Below are positions 8,039 to 20,756 of a DNA stretch of 64,000 nt, piece after piece. The notes beneath the pieces were generated by a model. The model saw nothing but the letters and a program-made list of their open reading frames with translations. It did not search any database and was not told where the DNA came from. A program made the translations under genes and the position numbers. The DNA is from Lentilactobacillus parabuchneri DSM 5707 = NBRC 107865 (GTDB lineage: Bacteria > Bacillota > Bacilli > Lactobacillales > Lactobacillaceae). Position 1 is the stretch's first letter. The number at the start of each line of letters is the position of its first letter. The DNA is taken from the NCBI RefSeq assembly GCF_001435315.1, contig NZ_AZGK01000001.1:125476-189475 (forward strand). Direction: 5' to 3'.

Positions 8039-9619
8039 ATGACAATGGCTGGGATAATCCTCGCAATCATCGCTATAATTGTTGTTGGTTTTGTTGGTAT
8101 TATTAGTTTTGTAATCGGAAAGTCTGCACAAAAGAAGATCCATCAAAAAGATCTTGACTCCGCTACCGGCTCCGCCAAAGGTATCTTAGCAGACGCTAAG
8201 AAGAAGGCTGAGACGGTCGTCAAAGAAGCAACTTTGTCGGCACAGGAGAAGAACCACCGCTACCGTTCATCAGTTGAGAAGGAACTGAAGAATCGGCGAT
8301 CGGAGATTCAAAAACAAGAGGATCGTTTGTTGCAGCGAGAAGAGGCTCTAGACCGTAAAGACAGTGCTTTCGAACGTCGAGAGAACTCGTTGAATCGCAA
8401 AGAGCAGAAGATTAATCGTGAACAACAGAATTTAGTCACACAACAAGAAGAAGCAAACTCACTTATTGAAAAACGTCAGGCGGAAGTTGAGAAGGTTGCG
8501 GCCTTAACTCAAGAAGAAGCCCGTGATCTTATTTTGAAAGAAACCAGTGAAACGTTAGCTGAGGAAAAGGCCCGAATGGTAAAAGAAAGTTACTACCAAG
8601 CCCAGACTGAAGCTGACGAAAACGCCAAGAATCTGATCATTGAAGCAATTCAGCAAAGTTCAGCGGATGTTGTTTCTGAAACAACTGTTTCCGTTGTCAG
8701 TCTTCCAAACGAAGACATGAAAGGTCGGATCATTGGTCGTGAAGGTCGAAATATTCGGACCTTTGAGACACTGACTGGGATTGATTTAATTATTGATGAT
8801 ACGCCACAAGCAGTTGTGCTGAGCGGCTTTGATCCAATCCGGAGAGAAGTTGCGAAAATGACACTTGAAAAGTTAATCAAAGATGGTCGGATTCATCCCG
8901 CTCGGATTGAAGAAATGGTTGAAAAGAGCCGTAAAGAACTTGATGAGCGGATTCAAGAAATTGGTGAAGAGACCTTGTTTGACCTTGGAATTCATTCGAT
9001 GAGTCCCGATATGATCAAACTTGTTGGTCAACTTAACTTTAAGATTGACCACGGTCAGAATTTGCTGAGCCATTCAATTGAGGTTGCCAAATTGGCAGGT
9101 GCTTTTGCATCAGAATTAGGTGAGGATGTTACATTAGCTAAACGCGCAGGATTATTACACGATATCGGTAAGGCTGCGAATAATGGTGTTGAGGGATCTC
9201 ATGTTCAAGTTGGTGTTGATTTCGCCAAAAAGTATCATGAAAGTCCAGTCGTAATCGATGCGATTAAGGGATACGAAGAGGGCCATTCTCCAGAGACAAT
9301 TATTTCTGAATTGGTTGCTGTTGCTGAAAAGATTGCGATTTCGCGTCCAGGCGCACACAGTGAATCTCTTGAAAGCTTCGTCCACAGACTTGATAGTCTC
9401 GAAAAGATCACCGACAGCTTTAACGAAGTTCAAAAGAGCTACGCAATTCAAGCCGGTCGAGAGATCAGAGTGATTGCAAAGCCCGAAGATATTACGGACA
9501 CACAAGCAATTGTGCTCGCCCGCAGAATCAAACAAAAGATTGAAACTGAAATGAAGTACCCAGGCCACATCAAAGTGACTGTCATTCGGGAAGTTCGTTC
9601 AGTCGAATACGCAAGATAA
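8039..9619 (+). CDS. rny: Ribonuclease Y
   Basis: Membrane-anchored endoribonuclease that starts bulk mRNA turnover in Firmicutes; 526 residues, close to the usual 520. An N-terminal transmembrane helix (about residues 4-28) leads into a long charged coiled coil (30-200, rich in Glu/Lys/Arg). A KH RNA-binding domain follows near 226 ([15 protein letters not shown]), then an HD phosphohydrolase domain with LLHDIGKA at about 374. GGAGG is 9 bp before the ATG at 8039; a second in-frame ATG at 8045 is less well spaced. It is transcribed from its own TTGACA/TAAAAT promoter and followed by a clear terminator. Confidence 0.98.
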   Translation: MTMAGIILAIIAIIVVGFVGIISFVIGKSAQKKIHQKDLDSATGSAKGILADAKKKAETVVKEATLSAQEKNHRYRSSVEKELKNRRSEIQKQEDRLLQREEALDRKDSAFERRENSLNRKEQKINREQQNLVTQQEEANSLIEKRQAEVEKVAALTQEEARDLILKETSETLAEEKARMVKESYYQAQTEADENAKNLIIEAIQQSSADVVSETTVSVVSLPNEDMKGRIIGREGRNIRTFETLTGIDLIIDDTPQAVVLSGFDPIRREVAKMTLEKLIKDGRIHPARIEEMVEKSRKELDERIQEIGEETLFDLGIHSMSPDMIKLVGQLNFKIDHGQNLLSHSIEVAKLAGAFASELGEDVTLAKRAGLLHDIGKAANNGVEGSHVQVGVDFAKKYHESPVVIDAIKGYEEGHSPETIISELVAVAEKIAISRPGAHSESLESFVHRLDSLEKITDSFNEVQKSYAIQAGREIRVIAKPEDITDTQAIVLARRIKQKIETEMKYPGHIKVTVIREVRSVEYAR

Positions 9620-9646
9620 AAGATCAGATGTTCTGGTCTTTTTTCT
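9618..9646 (+). terminator. rny terminator
   Basis: AAAGATCAGA and TCTGGTCTTT form the stem around a short loop, followed by TTTT. The stem begins at the rny stop codon. Confidence 0.85.
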
Positions 9647-9705
9647 TTTCATAAATAAATGTTAAAATTATTCTATATAATTTAGAAAGTATTGAGGAAA
9701 TTTTA

Positions 9706-10500
9706 ATGCGAATTCTTTTTATTGGTGACGTGGTTGGTGATAAGGGTGTTTCAATGATCCATCATTATTTACCAAAGTTGAAGCAAACCGTGAGGCCACA
9801 AGTGACGATTGTCAATGGTGAAAACGCCACTTCGATGGGTCGTGGTATTACCCAGTCGATTTATAAACAGTTAATGAGTGATGGGGTTGACGTTGTCACT
9901 TTGGGAAATCATGCTTGGAGTAATAACGAAATTCTGGACTTTATTGACGATGCCAAACGTTTAATTCGGCCATACAACTATCCAAGGCGTACGACTCCCG
10001 GTAAGGGCTATACAATGGTCAACGTCAATGGCGTTCAACTTGCTGTCATGAATTTCCAAGGCCGGGTATTTATGGATCCTTTAGATGATCCCTTTGCTTT
10101 GGCTGACGAGTTGGTCGACCAAATCCGTGAAGAAACCAATTGTATTTTTATGGATTTTCATGCCGAAGCCACCAGTGAAAAGCTCGCAATTGCCCGTTAT
10201 CTGGACGGCCGAGTTTCCGCAGTTGTCGGGACCCACACCCACGTTCAGACCAACGATGCACGATTATTACAAGGAAAGACGGCATTTTTGACTGATGCCG
10301 GGATGACCGGTCCGGCAGATGGTATGCTGGGTATGCAACCTGACAGTGTTATTAAACGCTTCTTGGATCAGCGGCCGGCACGTTATAAAGTCCTTGAAAC
10401 CGGGCAGGGAATTATTTCCGGCTGCTTTATTGATATTGACGACAAATCTGGTCATGCGACACATATCGAGACCGTGTCGATGACCGATGATCAAATTTAA
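9706..10500 (+). CDS. ymdB: TIGR00282 family metallophosphoesterase YmdB
   Basis: Calcineurin-like phosphodiesterase of 264 residues. YmdB of Bacillus hydrolyses 2',3'-cyclic nucleotides and affects biofilm and sporulation choices. Metal-site motifs are all present: GDVVGDKG at the N-terminus, VNGENATSMGRG, TLGNHAWSN, FMDFHAEATSEK and GTHTHVQTND. The gene follows rny exactly as ymdA-ymdB does in Bacillus, but the rny terminator separates them, so expression is at least partly independent. The start ATG has GAGGAAA 5-6 bp upstream. Confidence 0.95.
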   Translation: MRILFIGDVVGDKGVSMIHHYLPKLKQTVRPQVTIVNGENATSMGRGITQSIYKQLMSDGVDVVTLGNHAWSNNEILDFIDDAKRLIRPYNYPRRTTPGKGYTMVNVNGVQLAVMNFQGRVFMDPLDDPFALADELVDQIREETNCIFMDFHAEATSEKLAIARYLDGRVSAVVGTHTHVQTNDARLLQGKTAFLTDAGMTGPADGMLGMQPDSVIKRFLDQRPARYKVLETGQGIISGCFIDIDDKSGHATHIETVSMTDDQI

Positions 10501-10565
10501 AATGAAACGAAGTTAAACGTGATATGCTGAAACGATATTCAGCTTGAATTTAAGGGGACTTTCAG

Positions 10566-13154
10566 TTGGCAAAAACAGAATCAACTCCAATGATGGTGCA
10601 GTACCAAAAAATTAAGGATCAGTATCCGGATGCGTTTCTTTTTTATCGCCTCGGTGATTTTTACGAAATGTTTAACGAAGATGCGATCAAAGGGTCACAA
10701 ATATTGGAATTAACGTTAACAAATCGAAGCCGAAATGCGGATAATCCGGTTCCAATGTGCGGTGTGCCCCATAAGGCCGCTCAAAATTATATTGATATCT
10801 TAGTCGACCAGGGCTATAAAGTCGCTCTTTGTGAGCAGATGGAAGATCCCAGATTAGCCAAGGGAATGGTCAAACGTGAAGTGATTCAATTGGTGACACC
10901 TGGGACTCAGGTCGACGTTGGCTCAGAAAATGCCAAATCAAATAATTACTTAACCTCGGTGGTTTACGATGCCGATAGCAACGAATTTGCGTTTGCTTAC
11001 GCCGATTTGTCCACTGGTGAACTCAAAGTGGCCAAATTGACGACCCAGGCAGAATTTGTAAACGAACTGGTTTCTCTTCAGACCAAGGAGATTGTGGTTG
11101 AAAAAGATCTGCCGGCAACGCTCATTGATACCGTCAAAAAACTGGGTATCCTGATTTCCAACCAGTCTGATCTACCGGTGAATGCCTCAGTCAGTTATCT
11201 AAGTCAAGACGTCGATGATGCTTTGATGAAACAAGTTTTAAAGCTGCTGCTTGATTATATTCAGGCAACCCAAAAACGCAGCCTGCAACACTTGAAGCGA
11301 GCGGTGGTTTATGAGCCGTCCGACTTTTTGGAGCTCGATCACAACTCTCAATATAATTTGGAGTTGATTCGAAACATTCGGACCGGTAAAAAATCCGGAA
11401 CCCTGCTTTGGCTGCTGGACCAAACCAAAACTGCCATGGGGGGTCGAAAGCTCAAACAGTGGATTGAACGGCCGTTGGTCAATCGCAATATGATTAATCA
11501 GCGTCATGATGCAGTTGGGGTTTTGCTCGATCACTATTTTGAACGTAATCAGCTGCAGGACGAATTAATCAAGGTTTATGATTTGGAACGCCTAGCGGGT
11601 CGGATCGCCTTTGGCAGCGTTAACGGGCGGGATTTGATTCAATTGAAGACCTCGCTGGAACAAGTGCCTAAAATCAAGTATATTCTTGAACAAATTGCCG
11701 ATAAAAGTTTTGACGAGATGCTCAAAAATTTGGTGCCGTTGGATGACATTGTGGAAGAAATCGATTCGGCAATCGTTGAAGAACCGCCCATTTCCGTCAC
11801 TGATGGCGGCGTCATCAAGGATGGTTATAATCAACAGCTCGATCAGTATCGTGATGCCACAAACAATGGGCAAAAATGGTTGGCTGAACTGGAAGCCAAA
11901 GAGCGCCAGGTGACTGGAATTAACAATTTAAAGGTCGGCTTTAATCACGTTTTTGGTTATTACATCGAAGTGACTAAGGTTAATTTGGATAAGATTCCGG
12001 CAAACCGCTATCAGCGAAAGCAAACCTTGGCGAACGCAGAACGTTTTTCAACTCCGGAGTTAAAAGAAAAAGAAGCGTTGATCCTAGAAGCCCAGGAGCA
12101 AAGCAAGACGCTCGAATACAAACTGTTCGTTAAAATTAGGGATGATATTAAACAGTCGATTAAACGAATTCAGGATTTAGCTGATGCCGTGGCGGCTATC
12201 GATGTTTTACAAAGTTTTGCTGCAGTCAGCGAAGAATACCGGTTTGTTCGGCCAACTTTGACCAATAAGCATATCGTCGATATCACAGATGGCCGCCATC
12301 CAGTGGTTGAAAAGGTTTTGGGACATCAACAATACGTTCCAAATGACGTCAATTTGGCAGAAGATACCAGTATTTTACTGATTACCGGGCCGAACATGTC
12401 TGGGAAAAGTACTTATATGCGTCAAATGGCGTTATGTGTCATCATGAATCAAATGGGCTGTTTTGTACCAGCCAAGAAGGCGAAGCTGCCGGTATTTGAT
12501 AAGATTTTTACCAGAATTGGTGCAGCCGATGATCTGATTTCCGGCCAAAGTACCTTTATGGTGGAAATGAAAGAAGCCAACGATGCGATTGAAAATGCGA
12601 CACCCAACAGTTTGATTTTGTTTGATGAAATTGGTCGGGGGACTGCCACATATGATGGAATGGCGCTGGCGCAGGCAATTATTGAGTACGTGCACAATAA
12701 CATTGGCGCCAAGACACTGTTTTCAACCCACTATCACGAGTTAACCGCACTGGATGAATCGCTCAACCGTCTGCGCAATGTCCACGTCGGCGCAACGGAA
12801 TCCAATGGTGAATTAGTTTTTCTGCATAAGATTCAACCAGGACCGGCTGACAAATCGTATGGGATTCACGTTGCCAAATTAGCAGGACTGCCAAACGGGC
12901 TCCTGCACCGCGCTAATGACATTTTAACCCAGCTGGAGCAACAGGCAGCGGACGACCATCAAACCGCTCAGACGAGCCAAGAAACGCCAGAGAGGCCGGC
13001 TGAGCTGCAGACATCACTTTTCCCGCTTGAGCAAATTGATGATAAACAAGCGGAAGTTGTGTCACAATTAAAGAAACTGGATTTGATGTCGAAAACACCA
13101 ATGCAAATTATGAATCAGGTATATAAATGGCAACAGAAGATAAACGGAGATTAA
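10566..13154 (+). CDS. mutS: DNA mismatch repair protein MutS
   Basis: Recognises mismatches and small loops and signals to MutL. The 862-residue protein has the mismatch-binding domain near the start with the FYEMF motif (Phe-x-Glu wedge), connector, lever and clamp domains, and the ATPase with Walker [10 protein letters not shown] at about residue 608. [19 protein letters not shown] and the STHYHEL switch region follow. A C-terminal beta-clamp/tetramer-like tail is rich in Gln/Thr. It starts at TTG 10566, preceded by AAGGGGA at a good distance; the resulting [17 protein letters not shown] start is normal for MutS. mutL starts 1 bp after its stop. Confidence 0.98.
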   Translation: MAKTESTPMMVQYQKIKDQYPDAFLFYRLGDFYEMFNEDAIKGSQILELTLTNRSRNADNPVPMCGVPHKAAQNYIDILVDQGYKVALCEQMEDPRLAKGMVKREVIQLVTPGTQVDVGSENAKSNNYLTSVVYDADSNEFAFAYADLSTGELKVAKLTTQAEFVNELVSLQTKEIVVEKDLPATLIDTVKKLGILISNQSDLPVNASVSYLSQDVDDALMKQVLKLLLDYIQATQKRSLQHLKRAVVYEPSDFLELDHNSQYNLELIRNIRTGKKSGTLLWLLDQTKTAMGGRKLKQWIERPLVNRNMINQRHDAVGVLLDHYFERNQLQDELIKVYDLERLAGRIAFGSVNGRDLIQLKTSLEQVPKIKYILEQIADKSFDEMLKNLVPLDDIVEEIDSAIVEEPPISVTDGGVIKDGYNQQLDQYRDATNNGQKWLAELEAKERQVTGINNLKVGFNHVFGYYIEVTKVNLDKIPANRYQRKQTLANAERFSTPELKEKEALILEAQEQSKTLEYKLFVKIRDDIKQSIKRIQDLADAVAAIDVLQSFAAVSEEYRFVRPTLTNKHIVDITDGRHPVVEKVLGHQQYVPNDVNLAEDTSILLITGPNMSGKSTYMRQMALCVIMNQMGCFVPAKKAKLPVFDKIFTRIGAADDLISGQSTFMVEMKEANDAIENATPNSLILFDEIGRGTATYDGMALAQAIIEYVHNNIGAKTLFSTHYHELTALDESLNRLRNVHVGATESNGELVFLHKIQPGPADKSYGIHVAKLAGLPNGLLHRANDILTQLEQQAADDHQTAQTSQETPERPAELQTSLFPLEQIDDKQAEVVSQLKKLDLMSKTPMQIMNQVYKWQQKINGD

Positions 13155-13155
13155 G

Positions 13156-15108
13156 GTGATCGATTTGAACAAGATTCATCAACTACCAACAATTCTATCC
13201 AACCAAATTGCGGCTGGAGAAGTTGTTGAGCGACCTGCTTCAGTAGTCAAAGAATTAGTCGAAAATTCAATAGATGCCGATAGCACGGAGATCGACGTAA
13301 CCGTTGAAAATGCCGGACTTAAGTTAATTAAAGTTGTCGATGACGGCAACGGCATTGAAAGTTCACAAGTTCAAACGGCCTTTTTGCGTCATGCAACCAG
13401 CAAGATTGCTGAACAAAGAGACCTCTTTCGTGTCCGCACGCTGGGATTTCGGGGCGAAGCACTTCCAAGTATCAGCTCAGTTGCCAACGTTAAAATGAAG
13501 ACATCGACTGGTGACATTGGTACCCAGGTTGAATATAAAGGCGGCAAATTAGTGGCTCAAGGTGCCTCCGAATCACGAAAAGGAACGACTGTTGAAGTCG
13601 CGTCGCTGTTTTATAATACGCCGGCTCGATTGAAGTACTTGAGTTCTCCAAACACCGAATTGGCTAAAATTTCTGATATCATCAATCGGTTGGCGTTGAG
13701 CCACCCTGAAATTGCCTTTTCATTTATCAGCAATGGCCGTGAATTGCTTCGAACTTCCGGCAGAGGCGATTTAATGCAGGTACTAGGCGCCATTTATGGG
13801 GTCAAAACCATTTCAAAAATGGCCCCAATCAAGGGAAAAGATCTCGATATTCAGGTAAATGGCTATGTCAGCCTGCCTGAACTGACCCGTTCGAGTCGCA
13901 ATTATATTTCATTGATCCTAAACGGCCGCTTCATCCGCAACTACCCATTGACCAAAGCAGTTATTGCCGGCTACGGCTCCAAATTGATGATCGGCCGTTT
14001 TCCAATTGCGGTGATTACGATCAATGCCGATCCGGCACTGATTGATGTGAACGTCCACCCAACCAAACAGGAAGTCCGGATTAGTGACGAACCGATGATC
14101 GGCAAGTTGATTTCGGATGCAATTTACGAGATGCTGCGGGACAAGCAGCTGATTCCAGATGCGACCCGTGACTTCAAAAAGCCGTTTAACGCGGAACCAC
14201 ATTCCTTCAACGTTTCAACAGCTGACCAGGTTCAGACCAACCCACCGTTGTTTGATGTTTCGTCAGCGCCGAGTGCTGATTTAAATCAGCCGAAGGTGAC
14301 ACCGGTGGTGGTGAAGACCCGGGCTGACTTAAAAAGTGCGTCAGTGGCTGAATTTGACCAGCTATTACAAAACGAACCCAGCGGTGTTCCAGTGTTTGAA
14401 AGTGCCGCTTCGTCGGTTATTGAAGCTGAATCAACGGCGGAACTTCAACCGGCTGATAACCCCAAGCCTCAGCAGTCCGAACTGATCACGCAAACTGGTT
14501 TTCCGGATTTAACCTACGTCGGCCAGATTCACGGCACCTACTTGGTCGCCGAAAACGCCGATAATATGTATTTGGTCGATCAACATGCGGCTCAAGAACG
14601 AATCAATTACGAGTATTACCGTAAACAGATTGGTGAGGTCTCTGATGACCAGCAGAAGCTTTTGGTCCCAATTGTTTTGGATTACGCTACCTCGGATTTT
14701 CTCTTGATTAACGATCATTTGGACTTATTGAACCAATTGGGCATTCATTTGGAGCAATTCGGGCAAAACAGTTTCATTGTCCGCGAGCATCCCATGTGGT
14801 TTAAAGCCGGTCAGGAAGCTGACACCATCAAAGAAATGATTGATTGGATTTTATTTGATCACAAAATTTCGGTGGCTGCCTTCCGTGAAAAAACGGCGAT
14901 TATGATGAGCTGTAAGCGTGCCATCAAGGCAAATCATCATTTGGACAGTCTCCAAGCTAAAGCATTATTAAGACGGCTTCCCGAATGCGAGAATCCCTAT
15001 AATTGCCCGCACGGCCGTCCAGTCCTGGTTAAATTTTCCAATGCCGATATTGAAAAGATGTTTAAACGAATTCAGGATCCGCACCATACGGATGAAGAAA
15101 TTGTCTAG
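13156..15108 (+). CDS. mutL: DNA mismatch repair protein MutL (endonuclease type)
   Basis: GHKL ATPase of 650 residues that couples MutS to strand incision. The N-terminal ATPase has [26 protein letters not shown] and GFRGEAL. A low-conservation linker (about 350-440) joins the C-terminal dimer domain. That domain holds [12 protein letters not shown] at about residue 475, fitting the metal-dependent endonuclease motif DQHA(x)2E(x)4E found in bacteria without MutH. CPHGRP near the end is also typical. GTG 13156 is used here; TTG 13165, preceded by AAGGTGAT, is an equally plausible start and gives the family-like NKIHQLP beginning. It is nearly fused to mutS, so the two are coexpressed. Confidence 0.97.
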   Translation: MIDLNKIHQLPTILSNQIAAGEVVERPASVVKELVENSIDADSTEIDVTVENAGLKLIKVVDDGNGIESSQVQTAFLRHATSKIAEQRDLFRVRTLGFRGEALPSISSVANVKMKTSTGDIGTQVEYKGGKLVAQGASESRKGTTVEVASLFYNTPARLKYLSSPNTELAKISDIINRLALSHPEIAFSFISNGRELLRTSGRGDLMQVLGAIYGVKTISKMAPIKGKDLDIQVNGYVSLPELTRSSRNYISLILNGRFIRNYPLTKAVIAGYGSKLMIGRFPIAVITINADPALIDVNVHPTKQEVRISDEPMIGKLISDAIYEMLRDKQLIPDATRDFKKPFNAEPHSFNVSTADQVQTNPPLFDVSSAPSADLNQPKVTPVVVKTRADLKSASVAEFDQLLQNEPSGVPVFESAASSVIEAESTAELQPADNPKPQQSELITQTGFPDLTYVGQIHGTYLVAENADNMYLVDQHAAQERINYEYYRKQIGEVSDDQQKLLVPIVLDYATSDFLLINDHLDLLNQLGIHLEQFGQNSFIVREHPMWFKAGQEADTIKEMIDWILFDHKISVAAFREKTAIMMSCKRAIKANHHLDSLQAKALLRRLPECENPYNCPHGRPVLVKFSNADIEKMFKRIQDPHHTDEEIV

Positions 15109-15109
15109 A

Positions 15110-15138
15110 TTGTCCTCAGCAATAGGAGAAGGTATGAT
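15110..15138 (+). promoter_or_regulatory. Predicted promoter for ruvAB
   Basis: TTGTCC (15110-15115) and TATGAT (15133-15138) with 17 bp between them, in the 73-bp gap between mutL and ruvA. A LexA-like box follows at 15151. Confidence 0.55.
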
Positions 15139-15150
15139 AAAATTAATTAG

Positions 15151-15164
15151 CAAACATATGTTTT
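15151..15164. promoter_or_regulatory. LexA-like box upstream of ruvA
   Basis: CAAACATATGTTTT matches CGAAC-N4-GTTCG at 7 of the 10 fixed positions and keeps the AAC/GTT core and the ATAT spacer. It lies just downstream of the predicted -10, where a bound repressor would block initiation. Confidence 0.55.
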
Positions 15165-15181
15165 AGTAAAGAGGAGAAATC

Positions 15182-15778
15182 ATGTTCGAATTTTTTGATG
15201 GAACAGTTGTTGACGTCACCCCCAGCCATATTGTGCTGCTGGTGGGCGGCGTTGGCTATTTAATTTACACTTCCGATCCGTATGCTTTTACAATCGATCA
15301 GGAAAAAACAATCAGAGTCTACATCTACCAATCAGTCAGTGACTCGGCCATTTTGTTGTATGGTTTTGCGACGATTGAGGATAAACAGATCTTTGAAAAA
15401 CTCATTTCAGTTTCTGGAATCGGGCCCAAGAGCGCGCTGGCAATCTTGGCAGGAAATGACCGCGACGGGTTGATTTCGGCAATTAATAACGAAGACGTCA
15501 CGTTTTTGACCAAATTTCCCGGAGTGGGCAAGAAGACTGCCCGACAAATTATTTTGGATATGCAGGGCAAGTTGGGAGACATTGCGACCACGGCACCGAA
15601 TGTATCGCATCCAGCTGCCACTGCCCAGAGTCCAGAGCTGACGGATGCCTTGTCAGCGTTGGCTGCCCTGGGATATGGTGCCAAGCAAATCGATGGCATC
15701 AAACCGGATTTGGAAAAGGCTGCCGACTTGTCTACCGATGAATACCTGAGTATGGGACTTAAATTACTGATGCACTAA
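15182..15778 (+). CDS. ruvA: Holliday junction branch migration protein RuvA
   Basis: Tetrameric Holliday-junction binding subunit that loads the RuvB motor; 198 residues, the normal size. The N-terminal OB fold starts MFEFFDGTVVDVTPSHIVL. Two helix-hairpin-helix regions follow (ISVSGIGPKSALAIL and LTKFPGVGKKTARQII). After a flexible linker comes the small C-terminal RuvB-binding domain (ALSALAALGY). GAGGAG lies 5-6 bp before the ATG. ruvB follows after 18 bp, and a LexA-like box precedes the pair. Confidence 0.98.
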   Translation: MFEFFDGTVVDVTPSHIVLLVGGVGYLIYTSDPYAFTIDQEKTIRVYIYQSVSDSAILLYGFATIEDKQIFEKLISVSGIGPKSALAILAGNDRDGLISAINNEDVTFLTKFPGVGKKTARQIILDMQGKLGDIATTAPNVSHPAATAQSPELTDALSALAALGYGAKQIDGIKPDLEKAADLSTDEYLSMGLKLLMH

Positions 15779-15796
15779 GACTAAGGAGATGATGAC

Positions 15797-16825
15797 GTGG
15801 CCAACGAAAAAGATGATCGACTGATTTCTCCGGAAAACGTTGATTCTGATGAAAGCAGCATCGAAAAATCATTGCGGCCGCAACTCCTGAGCGAGTACAT
15901 CGGCCAAGATGATGTTAAAAACGAACTGAAGGTCTATATTCAAGCCGCCAAACAGCGGGAAGAGTCACTCGACCATGTGTTGTTGTATGGCCCTCCTGGA
16001 CTCGGGAAGACCACGCTGGCAATGGTGATTGCCAACGAAATGGGTGTTAATATTCGAACGACCAGCGGCCCTGCCATTGATAAGCCGGGGGACCTGCTGT
16101 CACTGCTTAACGAACTGCAGCCCGGAGATGTCTTATTCATAGACGAAATCCACCGGCTGCCAAAAGTCGTTGAAGAAATGCTGTATTCGGCGATGGAAGA
16201 CTTCTTCGTCGATATCATTGTCGGCCAAGGGTCTGGCGCCCATCCGATCCACTTCCCACTGCCACCGTTTACGTTAATTGGAGCGACCACCCAAGCGGGG
16301 ATGCTGTCGGCACCACTGCGGGACCGGTTTGGAATCGTTGAACATATGAACTATTACAAAACGGCCGATTTGGAAGATATTGTCCGGCGAACAGCCGATA
16401 TTTTTCAAATTGATATTCAGGAATCCGGCGCCCATGAAATTGCTTTGAGGTCGCGGGGAACCCCCCGTGTCGCCAACCGGTTGTTGAAGCGGATTCGCGA
16501 CTTTGCCCAGGTTTCTGATAAGGATGAAGTCGATCTGGAAATTGTCAGGTATGCCTTAAAACGCCTCAAGGTCGATGAATTAGGGCTTGATGCCACTGAT
16601 CTCAAGTTATTGAAGACAATGATCAAATACTACGCTGGCGGTCCGGTGGGCTTAAACACATTAGCTGCCAACATCGGCGAGGAAACTGATACGATTGCTG
16701 AAATGTACGAACCATATCTACTTCAAATTGGCTTAATCAAGCGAACCGCTCGCGGCAGAATTGTCACGAAAAAAGGCTATGACCACCTCAATTACCCGCT
16801 TCCAGGCAAGGATGAAAGGAATTAA
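15797..16825 (+). CDS. ruvB: Holliday junction branch migration helicase RuvB
   Basis: AAA+ motor of 342 residues that drives branch migration with RuvA. It shows [19 protein letters not shown], Walker [10 protein letters not shown] at about residue 65, Walker [10 protein letters not shown], sensor [18 protein letters not shown] and the winged-helix C-terminus. The GTG start at 15797 is backed by AAGGAGATGATGAC. The end overlaps the upstream margin of queA (possible ATG 16812, preferred TTG 16830), so translation may be coupled through ruvA-ruvB-queA. Confidence 0.98.
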   Translation: MANEKDDRLISPENVDSDESSIEKSLRPQLLSEYIGQDDVKNELKVYIQAAKQREESLDHVLLYGPPGLGKTTLAMVIANEMGVNIRTTSGPAIDKPGDLLSLLNELQPGDVLFIDEIHRLPKVVEEMLYSAMEDFFVDIIVGQGSGAHPIHFPLPPFTLIGATTQAGMLSAPLRDRFGIVEHMNYYKTADLEDIVRRTADIFQIDIQESGAHEIALRSRGTPRVANRLLKRIRDFAQVSDKDEVDLEIVRYALKRLKVDELGLDATDLKLLKTMIKYYAGGPVGLNTLAANIGEETDTIAEMYEPYLLQIGLIKRTARGRIVTKKGYDHLNYPLPGKDERN

Positions 16826-16829
16826 GATT

Positions 16830-19024
<2,195 letters not shown>

Positions 19025-19085
19025 GTATAGACTGTGACCAACTTATTTGTTAAAGTATTCTTATGGAAAGTGTGGGTGAAAAATT

Positions 19086-19499
19086 TTGAACCAATCTTAT
19101 TTATCAATTTTATTCATCGTTGTTTTGTTTGCGGTTATGTATTTCTTGATGATTCGTCCTCAAAAAAAGCAACAAGAAAAGCGTCGTGAACAACTTTCAA
19201 AGATCAAGCCAGGTGATCAAGTGATTACCATTGGTCGTTTGCACGGGGTTGTTGACGAAATCAACGAAGCCGAAAAGACGGTTACATTGGATTGTGACGG
19301 GATTTACTTGGTATTTGACCTCAGTGCGATTGCTTCAGTTAAGCAACCAGCTGTTGTCGCTCCAGCAGCCAATGACGATCAAAAAGCTGACACAACATCG
19401 ACTGATGCACCAGCAGATTCTCAGACATCTGACAGTGCCCAGGAATCCGATGACAAATCAGCGGATTCAGCTGACGATTCAAAAGCTGAAAACAAATAG
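19086..19499 (+). CDS. yajC: Preprotein translocase subunit YajC
   Basis: Small single-pass membrane protein associated with SecDF; 137 residues. The N-terminal helix (SILFIVVLFAVMYFLMI) is followed by the hallmark RPQKKQQEKRREQL and KPGDQVITIGRLHGVV. The C-terminal 45 or so residues are an acidic, Ala/Asp/Ser-rich tail, longer than in the E. coli protein and common in lactobacilli. The start is TTG 19086. It ends the ruvAB-queA-tgt-yajC run and is followed by a terminator. Confidence 0.95.
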   Translation: MNQSYLSILFIVVLFAVMYFLMIRPQKKQQEKRREQLSKIKPGDQVITIGRLHGVVDEINEAEKTVTLDCDGIYLVFDLSAIASVKQPAVVAPAANDDQKADTTSTDAPADSQTSDSAQESDDKSADSADDSKAENK

Positions 19500-19509
19500 T
19501 TTATGTTTG

Positions 19510-19557
19510 CCGGTTGGGATGGTAGCGGAAGCGTTAGCACCCGACCATTTTTTTACA
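19510..19557 (+). terminator. yajC operon terminator
   Basis: GGTTGGG pairs with CCCGACC, and an inner GGTAGCG/CGTTAGC stem surrounds a short loop. TTTTTTT follows from about 19549. Confidence 0.85.
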
Positions 19558-19564
19558 CCACATA

Positions 19565-19578
19565 AGAACGTATGTTTG
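19565..19578. promoter_or_regulatory. LexA-like box upstream of dinB
   Basis: AGAACGTATGTTTG keeps GAAC on the left and GTTTG on the right of the SOS consensus, with two deviations. It lies 16 bp before the dinB start in a 37-bp space after the yajC terminator. Confidence 0.6.
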
Positions 19579-19594
19579 ATTAGGGCTGATAGCA

Positions 19595-20683
19595 ATGAAA
19601 AATCCAACCAGAAAGATCATTCATGTTGATATGGATGCCTTTTATGCATCAATTGAAGAACGTGAAGACCCAAGTTTGAAGTCTAAGCCACTAATTGTGG
19701 GGAAGGATCCCCGAAAAACCGGTGGGCGGGGTGTGGTTTCGACCGCGAATTATAATGCCCGCAAGTTTGGGGTCCATTCCGCAATGAGCGTGATGAAGGC
19801 GTTGGAGTTATGTCCGAATGCCGTGTTTAGGTTTTCCGGGTTTGAACTTTATCGATCCGTGTCGGATCAGATTCATGATATTTTTCATGAATATACTGAT
19901 ATTATTGAGACGGTTGCTTTAGATGAAGCTTATTTGGACGTGACTCAAAATAAAAAACACCTGACAGATCCCATTCAAGTGGCCCGAATGATTCAAAGCG
20001 AAATTTGGCAGATCACCCATCTGACTTGCTCGGTGGGGGTCTCTTATAATAAGTTTCTCGCTAAAGAAGCTTCGGATTATGCCAAGCCAACCGGCATTAC
20101 AATTATTGGGGCCAAGGATGCCATGGAATTTTTGACGCGTCTGCCAATTGAAAAGTTTCGGGGTGTTGGCAAAAAGACGGTTCCGAAAATGCACGAGTTG
20201 GGGATTAACAACGGCAGCGATCTTTTGGCCTGGTCTCAAATGGATTTAATTAAGCAGTTTGGTAAGTTTGGTTATGTATTGTATGAACGGGCCCGGGGAA
20301 TTGACGAGCGCCCCGTTGAATACAAACGTGTCCGAAAATCAATTGGCAAGGAGCGGACGTTTGGTCCGGCCATTGATAACCAAACTGAAGTTGACGATGA
20401 ATTACAGCGAATTGCCCAAATGTTGGTCACCACCATGGATGGCAAGAAAAAGCACGGCAAGACATTGGTGCTCAAAGTTCGTTATAGTGACTTTTCAACT
20501 TTTACCAAGCGGGTGACGTTGGATAACTACATCAAAAATAGTGTTGAGGAGTATTTCGCCCTGGCTTCCGAACTACTGGTTGATATGCCGGACATTTCTG
20601 CGGGAGTCCGACTGCTTGGGATTACTATCACCAATTTGGATGACTTGGCATATGAAAACATTGTCCTGCCTTTATTTAAGTAG
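19595..20683 (+). CDS. dinB: DNA polymerase IV
   Basis: Y-family translesion polymerase of 362 residues. The catalytic [12 protein letters not shown] motif comes near the N-terminus and the second acidic motif reads [30 protein letters not shown] and the helix-hairpin-helix region [12 protein letters not shown] follow, then the little-finger domain with ERTFGPAI. The ribosome site before ATG 19595 is weak (TTAGGGC). A LexA-like box sits just upstream, so SOS induction is likely. It has its own short transcription unit. Confidence 0.97.
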   Translation: MKNPTRKIIHVDMDAFYASIEEREDPSLKSKPLIVGKDPRKTGGRGVVSTANYNARKFGVHSAMSVMKALELCPNAVFRFSGFELYRSVSDQIHDIFHEYTDIIETVALDEAYLDVTQNKKHLTDPIQVARMIQSEIWQITHLTCSVGVSYNKFLAKEASDYAKPTGITIIGAKDAMEFLTRLPIEKFRGVGKKTVPKMHELGINNGSDLLAWSQMDLIKQFGKFGYVLYERARGIDERPVEYKRVRKSIGKERTFGPAIDNQTEVDDELQRIAQMLVTTMDGKKKHGKTLVLKVRYSDFSTFTKRVTLDNYIKNSVEEYFALASELLVDMPDISAGVRLLGITITNLDDLAYENIVLPLFK

Positions 20684-20756
20684 AAACGATGGTTTATATT
20701 CCGAATGAATTAATGTATACTGAAGTGTTCGACAATAAAGTAATGGAGTAATGAAT

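Noticed and set aside
9155-9568. 137-codon minus-strand open frame inside rny
   Set aside because: It lies wholly within the strongly conserved HD domain of RNase Y, has no start signals and resembles no family.
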